In this document: positions 1 to 11,829 of the stretch, piece after piece
Numbering within the stretch: position 1 is the stretch's first letter
How the letters are laid out: the number at the start of each line of letters is the position of its first letter
DNA from: Spisula solida
Lineage: Eukaryota > Mollusca > Bivalvia > Venerida > Mactridae
Assembly: GCA_947247005.1 (NCBI GenBank)
Contig: OX365947.1
Coordinates: 31,142,760-31,206,759, forward strand
DNA length: 64,000 nucleotides
Direction of reading: 5' to 3'
The notes under the pieces: model-generated
Database searches by the model: none
Told to the model about the DNA's origin: nothing
Seen by the model: only the letters and a program-made list of their open reading frames with translations
Position numbers and translations under genes: made by a program

Positions 1-640
1 TAACAAAGTCTCAACTAAATAAGTTATGAGAAATCCACCGTCAGTTTTTCTATTTTTATTTTCGTCGTTTCTCCAAATATTTTAACAATAACAAATATGT
101 TTTATTTTCTTAACACACAGAGTTAGTAACTTAACTAAGCGTAGTGGAACTCCACTTTTCCTAACTTTTTAAAACCTACATCATGACTGTTTTCGTCCTA
201 ATTCATCCCTTTTTTATTAAAAAATCTTACTTAATATACATTATTTTCAAATAATAGAAAATAAATCTTAAAAGCTTTTGACCAATCAAATTACACATTA
301 CAAAATACTTAAAACGTTTTTAGCCAATCAAATTGCATGTTATATACTTTGTTAGCCAATTAAAACGTGGCTACAACATTATTGCATAATTACTAAAAAA
401 ACAAAGGGTTTACCAATATTGAACCTATTATATCATTACCTTGACTTTAATGTATGATAAAATTCTATTAAGATGCTATCGCGTGCATCCTGTCTCCAGT
501 GGACATTTCAGTGACAATTATTTAGACTATCATAGTCGTTTTACAACCTAACAGCCCCTGGGTATTAAAATACTTTGAATGTTCTTTTTAGAAAAGCGTT
601 GCTAAAATAGTTAGATTATGTTGACAATTTAAAACAAATG
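1..640. other. AT-rich stretch, no gene seen
   Basis: No coding region was recognised. A short degenerate tandem built on 'agccaatcaaatt' occurs about three times between 278 and 370, which is too little to define a family. Confidence 0.5.
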
Positions 641-699
641 ATGTGGTCAAATATTACCGCATAAAACTTGCTTCACGAAACAGCCCAGTCGAAAAGGCC

Positions 700-812
700 T
701 TTTGTTACTATTATCTTCTGTTATTACTGTACATAATTTGTAAATGTGTTAATGAGGCTCACAGGGAAGAATGGATTGCCTCTTTAAATAAAGTCTTTAT
801 TATTATTATTTT
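700..812 (+). repeat. possible non-LTR retrotransposon 3' tail
   Basis: The segment ends in 'aaataaagtc' followed by a TTATTA-type microsatellite at about 787-812. An AATAAA-like signal with a simple-repeat tail is typical of 3' ends of CR1/Jockey-like LINEs. No reverse-transcriptase coding was recognised just upstream, so this would be a heavily 5'-truncated copy. The call rests only on the tail structure. Confidence 0.3.
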
Positions 813-919
813 TATAGTTGAAATGATGCTAGATAAACAAGAATGTATTCTTAATCGCAGAGAATGACAAGTTATTGTAACACGTCCAAGTTTTTTGATT
901 TTCTGACGCAAAGTATCTT

Positions 920-1186
920 TCAAAGGACATTTGCAATGTATAATTTAAATATTTTTACCCCAAAAACCTCAGCATCATAGTGTAAAATAGGGCCTACTAG
1001 TAGTCCGGCAGAACTTGCAATGGACCGTGCAATGTCTTCTATACAAAATGTTTTTGCATTTTCATGTTCTCCTAACAATACCATAACATAATCTGGATGA
1101 TGCCACCTTGTCATCATTGAGCAATTCTCACAATGAGGCCCCGAAGGGGTACATGAATTTTCATGAATTAAGCTGTATAAGTACAT
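920..1186 (-). pseudogene. coding-looking left arm, partner of 4,458-4,590
   Basis: Read on the minus strand, this 88-codon open frame contains HCENCSMMTRWHHPD and NAKTFCIEDIA. The inverted copy at 4,458-4,590 preserves the same frame and most residues over about 40 codons, with changes such as DYVMVL to DSVIVL. Conservation of a protein reading across both arms suggests that the arm derives from coding DNA, either an exon captured by the element or part of its own gene. The CxxC followed by HH could be a metal-binding knuckle, but I recognise no family. The surrounding reading is open only by chance length, so no complete gene is claimed. Confidence 0.35.
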
Positions 1187-2029
1187 TATCGGTTAGTCGA
1201 AGGTAAAGCAAGACACCTTAAATGTCATTTACCTAGTAAATGATGCGTTGCATCAATATATACAACATTTGTAATATTAACATGTGGAAATGAGGCCCTT
1301 CTGGCGTTTTACGTCTTGTATGAGGCCCGTTTTAGACAAACATATGAATCAAATCAGTAAATGATACATGGTACCATGATTTTCATTATATTGATACTTA
1401 GCATTGAATTCAGTGTCACAGGCAATCATAAACAACCTACATTGAATACTAAGTAACTAAATATTTATTTTATTAAATTAAGGCTCTATTGATGGCAAAT
1501 CCAAATGTAGAAAAAATAGTGAAATTCTCAAAAATCTATGTCAAAAAATGTTTTATTCTCTTATACTTTAAGGAATGCAATTTTAACCGTGAGTTTTATT
1601 GTTATTACCATAAAATACTATTCGTGTCGTACATTTTGAAAAAAGTAAAATATGCCACGAGGCCCCGCATGTGTGTTAAACCAGAAATAAGACAAGAATG
1701 GTAAATAGTCCATGTTCAATTACTAATAACCATTTCAACAAATCAAACATTATATTTTACTGATTAATTAAATTATAGTATTGTTAAGTATACAAAACCT
1801 AATAATATATAGAAATGAAATAATCAACTGAGGCCCGGAATGGGTCGATAGACTCCGGTATTCTGTTTTATCAAAGCACTTATGGATATCTTAAACTTAC
1901 GCTCAAATGTAAATTTCTTATAATGATTTTACTACTACAAATAGTGGACATATTTGGTTTGTAGGAGTTCATTAACGAATAATCGTTAAATTTACAGTTT
2001 ATTTTACCACACAATGTCAGAGATAATAT

Positions 2030-2235
2030 GCCCTACCCGGTATGTAATCTTTACCACAGCAGAGTAAAATCATTCTTTGCCTAATGGTCATCGCCGCTAT
2101 TAAATGCAGACATTGCAAGCCATATCGGGTTACACACGACCACGAAGTACAACCACTGCAAGCCCTATGAGAAATTCATTATATCAGAATGCAACAACAC
2201 CAGACCCCATTGTGTACTCTATTGTCACGACCGTC
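2030..2235. repeat. degenerate remnant resembling the 42-bp minisatellite
   Basis: Phrases such as 'acaaccactgcaagccctat' recur at about 43-base spacing (near 2,115 and 2,158). They resemble units of the array at 16,280-17,870, for example 'tacagccat...ccctatgggg'. Only a few degenerate copies can be followed. Confidence 0.35.
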
Positions 2236-2462
2236 GTTTACTGTAAGTGAATATTGATACCAGATTATATAGTGTCCTTTTCATGCGCAACATGCTCAAA
2301 TGCGCTTTACATAGTGTTGCAGCCACAAAGGGTGCATGTGCATCCTCTACCAGTGCAGATACAGCACGATCTTACCAGAGGGACAGACCGAGAGGAAGCT
2401 CCACGGAAGGAAGAGAGAGACGTTATATACAGGCAGGTCCAGTGCTGCTGGAGTGCGTCTAG

Positions 2463-2700
2463 CTCTTTTTTTCGACTAGACAACGCGGTTCTTTAATGTG
2501 TCCAGTGTATAGCACCGATACACAGCTTCCTAGCACCCTTAACCAGATACTTTACAGTCCATTCGGCCATTTATAGCGGGACATACTACGAATAGAATTT
2601 CAGAAATGTCCAGTTCCCATGCCGGGAATCGAACCCAAACCCTCTGTATAGACAGCCCTGTATATTACCAGTGAGCTATCGCCACTATATACTCGAGGCT
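2463..2700 (-). repeat. tRNA-derived SINE, copy A
   Basis: On the minus strand a tRNA-like head (about 2,683 down to 2,620) has an A-box region 'gatagctcactggt' and a B box 'gggttcgattccc', with GTC at the anticodon position (Asp-like). The body continues through 'gtgctaggaagctgtgta' and 'ctatacactggacacatta'. It ends near 'gaaccgcgttgtctagtcg'. The copy at 22,859-23,080 shares head, body and tail phrases in the same order, which defines a SINE family. Two copies in 64 kb, each diverged, suggest an older but abundant family. Confidence 0.8.
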
Positions 2701-2894
2701 CCCTTCGGTACATAATCCTCTCAGGTCCACCATCAGCGAAGTATGCCATGTCAGCCATACTTATGACGACCTCACTAACTTACCAAGTAAATATATTACA
2801 ATCCCATACGATACATCACATAAATATTACATCCCCGATGGAAAGCAATAAGTGCAATATTTTGTAATGTAGACTGCCACACAATTATCATTAG

Positions 2895-2960
2895 TTAGTA
2901 GGTGAGGTTACTGTTGAGTACTGCCTTCCCTGTCAGATTTGCTATTGTCTTTTGGGTCCA
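2895..2960 (+). repeat. dispersed 'GCCTTCCCTGTC' repeat, partial copies
   Basis: The phrase 'gttgagtactgccttccctg' followed by 'cagatttgctattg' matches the tail of the composite repeat described at 44,940-45,172. A second partial copy lies at about 3,365-3,415, with 'tgctgtcttccctgtccgac'. Confidence 0.45.
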
Positions 2961-4457
2961 AATACAACATAACCAAGGATGGTTGTGTCGGTCAGTGTTT
3001 AGTACTTAAACGTCCCATGCATCTGTAGCTTGCAGTGATAAGTAGAACCAGAAATGTACATAGCCGACAGTGGCAATTCTATAGTAGGTTTGACTGAACT
3101 AATGGTAGATGCTTTACAAGACTGAATATATTGTATTGCTTGACACTGTGTTGTGTACCCCATCTATGTATGAATGGCTGCATTTGGCGGTGGTGAATTG
3201 TCCATTGACATGGAATTTCAGTACATACAGAAAATCATACTCAGTGGTGGTGTAGAGTTTGAAATGGCGGTAGTGTACATGGCGATCGGAATGGGTCGTC
3301 ATGTGAACATGCTTTAGCTTCGAATAACTTAAATGCAGGGGGTTTTGGAGCTTATAAGTATTTCATGCTTTTTGTTTCTGATGAGTGCTGTCTTCCCTGT
3401 CCGACTAGTATTAGCCTTTTTAAATACTATAAAGGTACTCGCATAACAGTAGTCGGTGATGATGAGGACCACATACTGTATATAGAGAGTGTACTGGTAA
3501 GAAGATACTAGCCACCGACATTGATATCTCACATTACCTTTATTCATCAAGGCGTAATTGAATTAAAAGTATTATTAGATTTTTTAAATGCTTGATAACA
3601 AGGAAATGGTTTGTTGAAGTTGGTCTAAGGCCTCTTTTGTAGTTTAAAATCACTAGTAGAGACCCACGTCCTCGTTGTACTATTGCATAAATAGTAACAC
3701 TTTCACTACTAGAAAGTTTTGATTCATTGTAACATTTAAATTTACTCTTATTAAGGCTTCGATTTCATGAAATAAATTATTATGCCATGCAATTTAGCCA
3801 TGCAATTTAGGTTTTTTATACTTATCTAAGTCACTTACGTATAGGTCTGTTGCGACACATAGACACTTCATATGTAATTGTCAAATTACAATTATAATGA
3901 AATAATTACAATTTATTATGATAAAAGCGTAATTTATAGCTCAACACACAAGCAGGGCCTCATTTCCCTATTTTACTTATTAAGAGCGTGGTACTTCTAT
4001 AACTTAATTACACTTATATTACTTTCAGCTATGGTTAACGTTTCCTTTTTGTAACATAAAAGAAATAGAACATTATTTGAAAGATTGTATCCTTGTTCAT
4101 ACATTAACCCTTACCAGGGCCTCGATTTTCATTAACAAAATATTAAGCAATGTATTGCATGTTCCTTATACTTATCAATGTCACTGAATATATTATTAAT
4201 TAGCAATATTAAGAGATATTTACTCTACATGTATTCATTTATTTAATAATATGTAATTAATATTTGTGTGTAATACCGGGCCTCATGTTATGTTTAAACC
4301 ACAAATGGAGCCTCATTTCCACATTTTATTAGTATAAAAGTTGTATATATTGATGTAATGCATTATCTCACACAATACAATCGCATTTAAGATGCTTTGA
4401 TTCACATTTGATTGAATAGTAATGTATATATACCGATTAATTCGAGAAAAAACATGC

Positions 4458-4590
4458 CCCCTTTGGGGCCTCATTGTGAGAATTGCTCAATGATGACAAG
4501 GTGGCATCATCCGGATTCTGTTATAGTATTGTCCAAAGAACAAGAAAATGCAAAAACATTTTGTATAGAAGACATTGCACGGTTACCCTA
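4458..4590 (+). pseudogene. coding-looking right arm, inverted copy of 990-1,147
   Basis: The + strand reads HCENCSMMTRWHHPDSV, then NAKTFCIEDIAR, and stops at a TAA soon after. It matches the minus-strand reading of the left arm. Similarity to the left arm weakens past the 'gccggacta' at about 4,607, whereas the left copy stays open longer, so this copy is the shorter or more damaged one. Confidence 0.35.
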
Positions 4591-4619
4591 AAAATTGCCG
4601 TTTATCTGCCGGACTATAG

Positions 4620-5450
4620 GTAATTATATACAAGTCAAATAGTTTCCTGTGGGTTATAATTTAGTTGTATCGTTTAGAATGTGGTTTTTGCAGTTTGGAT
4701 GTAATTCGAATTTATTCCGGTGTAAGTTTAAATTAATGTTTCTGTCATAATTGTTCCAATACATGTAATATCGGACAATACCGATTAATCTAACAACAAA
4801 TGCCATGATGAGATATAAATCGTATTCAGTTTAAATTTCGGAATAATGGTTTCTTTGGTAAATAAACTATTGTAATGCGATAAAGACCGGTGCTATCCGC
4901 ATGGAATAATGGAATTAGTCTGGTTCACGACATTCTTACAAAGTGCTTCTTTTTTGGATATTGTTTTTAAAATCGTAAACCATCGAGAACATGTCACGTG
5001 CCCCTCCATGGTCATTTTACTTTTGACAATCCAATATAACCTGTTTTTGTTAAATCTCATTTTAAGATCTTTGATAACATGTAAGGCTTTTTAAGGACTG
5101 ATAATTACCAGTATCTCTGCCTGGAAACATATGTTGCTTATGTTTTAACAGTGTTTTATGTTTCACAAGTTTGGAGAATATTTTCTGTCATATAATTTAA
5201 ACAATTGTTCAGTATACGTATATCATAATGCCAAAATCTCAGTATGGCTTTCATTGTAATAAAACTAATAATGCATTAGCCACTGAGATTGTATATACCA
5301 GATCCTGCAGTCTTATGTGATTTAGCAATAAAGGACAGCTGATAAGCTCAACCCATGTTCCCTAGCATAATGTTGAATATCTATATAGATACTCATTGAA
5401 ACTTGATAGATTTGAATCATTTATAATATACAGTGATATTTTCCTACTTA
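4620..5450. other. no recognisable feature
   Basis: AT-rich sequence. The open frames here are short and resemble nothing I know. Confidence 0.4.
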
Positions 5451-5454
5451 TGCT

Positions 5455-5745
5455 ACGGTCACATTTGCCCTACGAGCTCCTTACGAGCTCAGTACGAGTT
5501 GATTTTGGCGAACTCGTACGGCGTCCGTACGGAGCTCGTATGGATATCGAAACTCATACGAGCACCGCACGGATTTTTGTGACTCATAGAGGACTCGGTG
5601 AAACCGATCTCCCGAGTTGTCTACGAGCTCGTAGATATTTTTCAAGTCTGTATTATCTCTCACGAGGCCCGTGAGGACACCGCACGAGCTACAAACTACT
5701 CGTGCGAGTACCGTACGATATCCGTACGGATATGGAAATCTGCAA
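5455..5745. repeat. ACGAGCTC/CGTACGG-dense repeat element
   Basis: The block starts near 'ctacggtcacatttgcc' and is packed with ACGAGCTC, CGTACGG and their reverse complements for almost 300 bases, in strong contrast with the flanks. The 'ggtcacatt...' start with dense short palindromic motifs resembles subterminal regions of DNA transposons and MITEs. A matching right end was not found, so it may be a truncated end. The 92-codon open frame across it has no protein-like features and is probably a by-product. Confidence 0.45.
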
Positions 5746-5749
5746 GGTT

Positions 5750-7100
5750 TTGCATCGCATAGGACGCCATTAGGATGTAGATAGTGAACATTATCTTAAC
5801 TGCTAAACTTATTACAACGAATTGTTATGAGTATGGTGTATATTGCATTATTGAAAACACATTTTTTTGAAGATTGACAGACTGAGCGAGCATAACAACA
5901 TTTGTACACAGAATTGTTATATCTTTATTTCGAATGTATATGTAATAACACATGACATTGTTGTATACACTATAACATTTACTGCTATTAAGTATCCAAG
6001 TTCCGGTAGACTGAAGACTCTGCCAACAGCAAAAATCAAAGCGCTGAAGGCATTGAATTTGTTTGGGTTTGAATAATGAAAATGTAAAAAATCTTCAGTC
6101 CTCAATAACATGGCAATTCTCTTTTGTAACGTGCCGGACTGATAGACACTGGAAAAATCCCGTCAGTGAATAATGATAATAATGTCTAAAAACGAATCAG
6201 TTTTAAGTTTTGAATGGGGCAATCTAAATTAAAGTTTTAAAATTGCCTATGTTTAGTGTTTTTTGAGCATTTGGGACTAAATATCTTAATTCAGTCGTAA
6301 TCCCAGCGCTTTCAGACAAAGTCGGAGGGAGTGTAGTGATTCTGGGATTCCGGTCTGTGTACAGTACAGCTGGGTACAGGTTTTATCAAGTCTGAAATGC
6401 CATGTTATTCGGTGAGTTGAGTGGTGGCTCTCTTCTAGTTTGGCTGTTGGACAGTGCGGTTGTGTGTGAAAGCGCAGAATAGGCAATAGACAGTAATTAG
6501 AGACTGATAGACTAGTGTAGAGTATGTTTTCTTCACACGTGACACAATCGGTTCAATGCAATATTCATGAATCTCTGACCATTAGAGGGTGTTATTGCAA
6601 ACTTTAACAAGATCCATGTTCACATGGCCAACCCAGCATAAATCGATTACATAAGGTGACCAAAGTAGTACAAATCTGATTCTAAAAGTGCACGAAATTA
6701 CACGAGTTCATAGTGAGATATATTCAAATTTAAGGGTAAGACAAATGAAAATTGAATGAAAAAATAAATTATTTTTCAATATTTTTGTAATCCATGGTAT
6801 TTTCGGATTATGATGCATTACAAATTTATTTCAGTTCAAAAGCTTAAACTGCAGGAAATTGCATGATTATTATAGTTGACTACTGACACTTGCATGATTT
6901 AAAAATGGAAGAAATATTGGCAGGGGTTTCTGTATCGGGACTTAGTCGCTGCGGCAAGACATACTAGTACCATGTGCACTAGACTGACATAGCAATTTCG
7001 TTCAGGATTCTATTTACGATGCAACTTTTATCCGGTGACGGCTAAATTAACAATTCTTAAATCCAAAATCGGGAAATCGTACTTATGCATCAGTTGATTT
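5750..7100. other. no recognisable feature
   Basis: AT-rich unique-looking sequence. Several overlapping short open frames at 5,867-6,486 show no domain, splice-site support or homology I can recognise. Confidence 0.4.
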
Positions 7101-7104
7101 GAAT

Positions 7105-7375
7105 GACAACCACCAACCCCTGTGAAGGGCGGGGGATGGCGGGGGAAATTGTCGCATGTGTTAACATTTCCGACGCACCCGCACTGCCGTGCAAGTGCGG
7201 GACTTTTGTTTCGCGCAAAAATAGCGGGGAAATATAGCCGTGACTCTACCCGTGAGGCGGGGCAATTGCGGGGATTTTGCTATCTGTCAGACCCTGGGGG
7301 CACGGATTTTACCAGAGGTTTGAAAAGACAAACGTAAAAATATCCGTCCTTCCCCGGCGTTCGGGCTGTGGTTTC
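7105..7375. other. GC-rich patch in AT-rich surroundings
   Basis: Runs such as 'gggcgggggatggcggggg', 'cggggattttgc' and 'gaggcggggcaattgcgggg' make this patch much more G-rich than its neighbours. It is probably the body of an unrecognised repeat. The 71-codon frame is not convincing as a gene. Confidence 0.35.
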
Positions 7376-7399
7376 AATTGACTGTTGCATTACACCATA

Positions 7400-7560
7400 C
7401 AGCTTGCTGCCAGTTAGCAACCACCAATTAGATCTTTGAAAAAACTGCATTAAAATACAGGATGTATATATATGAAGATACCAATACTATGGAGGTAGAT
7501 CTACAACCTCTCAAATTTCATTACATTAAAACCCTCTACAACCGGGTTACCCTACATACA
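7400..7560 (+). repeat. dispersed repeat shared with 11,830-12,300
   Basis: The order 'gctgccagttagcaacc', 'atctttgaaaaaactgcatt', 'aaaatacaggatgta' and 'gaggtagatctacaacctct' is repeated at 12,190-12,285 with a few changes. The region just before it resembles one unit of the 57-bp degenerate array at 11,830-12,190, so this is a short copy of the same composite repeat. Confidence 0.6.
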
Positions 7561-7949
7561 ATGTTGTTTTAGTTCATATCATATCAAGTTGCTTTCAAAA
7601 ACTAGAAGAGAAGTGTGTGATAAATTTCGTAGAGAAATATATCTATTGAAGTCTACATGGAGTCATTACATGACGGGCACCTATGGTAAATTGGGCTCTT
7701 GATTAGTCCTGACGAACTTTATGTTCAGTCTATTTAGATATTAGTGTCATGGTTTAAATCTAGCACAGTCAAATGAAAGCATAGTGCTAGTACATCTAAG
7801 CTACTTGTCTTCAGACTTTTAAGGAATTCTTTGCAAATAACAGATTGACTATAACCAAACATTTAACACTGAACCTCACATAAATGTACACTTGTCGTAT
7901 TAAACGGTGTCTTGATTCCACATGTATTACAAGGTCACGATGGACGACA

Positions 7950-8015
7950 AATATAGAATAGAATAGAATATAATTTATTTGCATATTCAGTCCTGAAAAG
8001 GACTTTTTACAAAGC
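7950..8015 (-). repeat. 3' tail of a minus-strand non-LTR retrotransposon
   Basis: On the minus strand 'aaagtccttttcaggactg' is followed by 'atatgcaaataaattatatt' and a short TTCTA microsatellite. That is a terminal hairpin plus simple-repeat tail, as at LINE 3' ends. A similar arrangement is seen at 13,046-13,150. Confidence 0.4.
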
Positions 8016-8744
8016 AACTTTAATACAATTACATAAATAGCATGGTTATATATGACGGGAAAGTATGCGATATGATATTATACCAAATTAGAAAAAAATC
8101 TTTTATATATGTAACCGAGGTATATATGTATGAGACGAATTTAGGCCCGGATTCGGGAGAGACGGTATTTTTTTTTTAGAAAATTTATAGTTTATGTACT
8201 GATATTATATGTTAAGCACAACCGCTGTTATTATCCGAGAGATTGTACATTACATACAATATAATTGTACAAAGAAACATAGTTTATGAAATACAAATGT
8301 GTTTCCATTATAAAGTTTACCTTGTCGAAACGAAATACAAGGCATACTTAATGGTGTAAGGTTACATTTATAAATGATTTAAATAACATATTTGAAATAA
8401 AAATGCAATACATGATTGTATTAATGCACATGACAAAATAACAATAAAATAAATGCTAATCGACAAATGACAATAAACAAACATAAAAATTTAAGATACG
8501 GTATATGTACTTGTTAAACGTGTGAATGATCTATCAATACAATTACGATAACATGGCATGAAGTTGTCTTCTTTCGATGAAAGCATGGTGAATACAAGTG
8601 GCAAGGTTTCTAATATCAGATACATTTTCACTATATCGTGCATATATATTACAAATACAAATCTTCTCCAAACTGCCAACTACCCAATGATACGATGCCA
8701 ACCATCGGTATAGTGAGTAATGGGTGTGGTTTAATCAAAGCGCT

Positions 8745-9190
8745 TATTCCGAATGATAAATCGAATTGACCAAAATTATTGCAGCCTTGTCAAAATGCCG
8801 TTAGAATACTTCGAATACTTGGAATGCAATTCAAATAAAAGTAGAATATACTTTCGAAGTGGTCGCAAGAATTGGCCGGAATATATTGAATGTACTACGA
8901 ATACAAACGCAATAAGACGGACTCTTTTAAAAATGAACTTCTATTACACAGGAATACACCTCTTATTAGACATTTTAGTCGACATTTACTAGGATATCGA
9001 CGTCGGGCGATCTGGAGCATATTAGTGAATACACGTTTTAGGTTTAGAGCATTTGGAACACATTCTCAATGACCACTATACGTATACATGAAATGCACCC
9101 GGAATGAAGACCGAATGCATTTCGAACATACAAGAATGTAACTTGAATTTACATTAGTACGGCATTTTGGTCCATTCCGATCCTCGTGTG
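8745..9190. other. GAATAC/GAATGC-rich stretch, possible repeat
   Basis: Short motifs of the GAATNC type recur on both strands, and 'gaccaaaat' with 'aaatgccgtt' appears in inverted form near both edges (8,760-8,800 and 9,160-9,180). This hints at a decayed element with subterminal motifs. The 79-codon frame at 8,753-8,992 follows from this motif density and is not called as a gene. Confidence 0.25.
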
Positions 9191-9327
9191 ATTGTGGTAC
9201 ATGTTTGCATAAATGGTACATGTTTGAATGTCTCGATTTGTAGATTTGTATAGACTTGTATAGATTTTTCAGTAGTAATCTGTAATGTACGGAAACTGAG
9301 ACGTGTCTGCACTGCTCTATATAACAG

Positions 9328-9510
9328 GAGCCCGTTACCTAACCAAACCGCTACCGAGCGCCCTGCTATGAAACGGCTTGCTTAAAAAAAGCTACGCAGC
9401 GAACAAAGCGGAAAAATTATATCATTTAGCTACCGGCTAGCGCTCTCGGATAGACGTAGGAAAGCGCTCTGTAGTGCATTTTGGAAGCGGCTTGGTTAGG
9501 CAACGGGCTC
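9328..9510. mobile_element. MITE with 25-bp terminal inverted repeats
   Basis: The left end 'gagcccgttacctaacc' (9,328-9,352) and the right end 'ggttaggcaacgggctc' (9,486-9,510) are inverted repeats with two mismatches over 25 bases. The total length is 183 bp with no coding. No unambiguous target duplication was found. Confidence 0.8.
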
Positions 9511-10612
9511 ATCGTGAATCGGCCACCGTATATATATATATATTTTTTTAACGACGTTCATTATTATTATTATATTATCATTATACGACAACGACGAAAT
9601 ATAATTTCAAAATATGTCAAAAACAACGCGCTCGTGAAAATGAAAAAAAAAATGAATTTAACATGTTACAAATGTCATGATGAGATATACATGTATATTA
9701 GATTCAATTTAAACAAAGAAATATGCTCTATTTATTTGGATGTGCCGAACAATTGGACAAAGTCAAATTAATGTGAGCAATCTTTATCTGCTATATATCT
9801 GTTATATACCAATATGTTATCTACGGGATGTTAATAAACTTAATGTTATGCTATGTTATGTAATATTTAGCATTGACAGGACCGTAACAACTGAAGGGCT
9901 TTGCTTATGCAACAAACACCCGTGGCTCTCGAGGTACAGAAACATGGTCTCGAACGACAGATTGCGTAAGCTTTCGGATGTTTCTGTCTTCTACGGTAAA
10001 TAAACTATTGCACTGGGACAAAGACCGATGTTATTCGCATGAACTAAGCAATTTAAGTTGATGAAAGTACTTTTCCTACGCCGCCGCTAGGCGGTGCCAC
10101 ATTTGCAATAGTAAATCGGTCAGTCAGTTATATTGCGTAACCACCGACCGGTCATGCAAAATAGTTCTCATCAATTGCAGCATATAAACTACAGAGCTAC
10201 TTCCTATTTCTCAATCTACAGGACAGTTAGATATCCCAATAAATAATGTAAACCTATTTCTAGTGTTTTGTAGTATTTACAAAGCAATTTCCACTTCTGT
10301 TAACTGCCTTGCTGAATTAACATCAACATGTCTCTGTTGCATACGGGTACTTCTTGGTCAATTAATAGACCGATTTCATAATTACTACTTAAAACATGCA
10401 TGCCATGATCACACGTTCTACTGTGGACAAAACATTGACTGATAAGCCATTGTATGGTAACCTGTATACTTTGTATATGAAGGTTACTATCATTAGTGTT
10501 TAAAATCGCATATGTAGGTATAGTTTTTGTATTTACAAAACTATTACCTGTGCTTTGAACTGCCTTTTCGTCTGCAAAAACTGTTACGTAATCAAATAGC
10601 GTAGTACTGAAC

Positions 10613-11062
10613 CAGGCCCCGTGTTCACAAAGAATTGGTTATCAGGATCAGGCTCAAGCTCCATTTTATTTTATTTCAAATATAGAAAATATGTTGATAT
10701 AAAGATTATTTCTTTTAAACAGAGGCAACAATATAGGTATTTCCTTAAATGTTAAAGACAAATAAATAAGTTTTAATGCATAGTTATAGAAATATTGTGC
10801 TTAATATATTGAAGCTGGATTTTCGAGCTTGATCCTGAATGTCTCTGTTCAGTTTCGGTTTCAAGATCAATTAATCTCTTTTTATAGAAAAGTAAAAGTT
10901 TTTAAGGGTCGTAATCTGTTATCTAGAAACTGTTTTGATATTCTGTAACTGCTAAGGAACATATAATTTCATAACTGTACATATTATTTAAAAGAAATAC
11001 CAAAAACAGAATGGAGCTTGAGCTTGATCCTGATAACCAATTCTTTGTGAACACGGGGCCTG
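10613..11062. mobile_element. 450-bp MITE with about 55-bp inverted ends
   Basis: The left end 'caggccccgtgttcacaaag' continues through 'aattggttatcagg' and 'ctcaagctccatt'. It is mirrored at the right end up to 11,062 with about one mismatch in the first 50 bases, which indicates a relatively young or well-preserved copy. The outer 'cagg...ttcacaaag' resembles the ends of the MITE at 45,200-45,410, so they may belong to one superfamily. There is no coding inside. Confidence 0.85.
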
Positions 11063-11825
11063 TATATCTAATCATATTGAGAACATGGCTCTATTGCATA
11101 ATCAATCTAACTATTCGGCGATAAGCGGTACGCGAAAAATCCATAACACCGACTACCACTCGTGATAATGAAAATGTCATTTATTGATAGCCGGAAATAT
11201 GGATAATGTTCGTAATTAAAATAAAACAATAATTTATATTTAATAATAATTGCTAATCCCTTCGTCCGTAGTCTTGTTGAGGTGTCTAATTTTTCTTCAA
11301 ACTGCTAAACGGATCGCTAGGGTTATTCGTTTACAAATGATGCAGATGTTTTCGCGTGAAAACAATACTATTGCGAACGTTAAATTATAATATCTTAGTT
11401 CGTCTGAAGAACAGTTGTTAATCAAATTAGAACCAAGTAGATTTTGTAAGTCATTTCTTAAATATGCGCTATAGTGCACGATAACTCTCAGTATGTTAAT
11501 AATTTCTATTTTTCAATTTCTATTTTAATAAGGATTAACAACTGTTATTTCAGTTTTAAACATAATTATACTATGTTAAAATGTGTAATATCGGATTTTT
11601 ATATACGGTACATGTACCTTGTGATAATTAGATGTTTTATTATAATGTAGATACTGTCGCTTATAACTCTTAATAAGAGTGGCTATATATGATTTGTGTG
11701 TTATGTTGGGTGCAATATATGTTGTAACTATAGATGAGACTCTGATAAATAAATAAATTATGAATTTTATTATTTATCAATTATAGATAACGAAAATAAA
11801 TAGCCGAAATTCACACAGTATATAG
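11063..11825. other. no recognisable feature
   Basis: AT-rich sequence with only short open frames. The 60-codon minus-strand frame at 11,297-11,479 has no supporting feature. Confidence 0.4.
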
Positions 11826-11829
11826 AAAA

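Larger units (their letters stand above)
985..4610. mobile_element. large inverted-repeat element with GAGGCCC subterminal motifs
   Basis: Two arms of roughly 150 bp (about 990-1,147 and 4,458-4,608) are inverted copies of each other and enclose 3.3 kb. GAGGCCC occurs in + orientation on the left (near 1,135, 1,290, 1,320, 1,657, 1,830). Its reverse complement GGGCCTC, or a one-base variant, occurs on the right (near 3,955, 4,118, 4,276, 4,308, 4,464). Motifs pointing inward from both ends are what subterminal transposase-binding repeats of DNA transposons look like. No transposase gene and no clear target duplication were found, so the superfamily is unknown. The interior carries a SINE on the minus strand and a remnant resembling the 42-bp minisatellite at 16.3-17.9 kb. 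It could instead be a decayed palindromic duplication. Confidence 0.55.
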
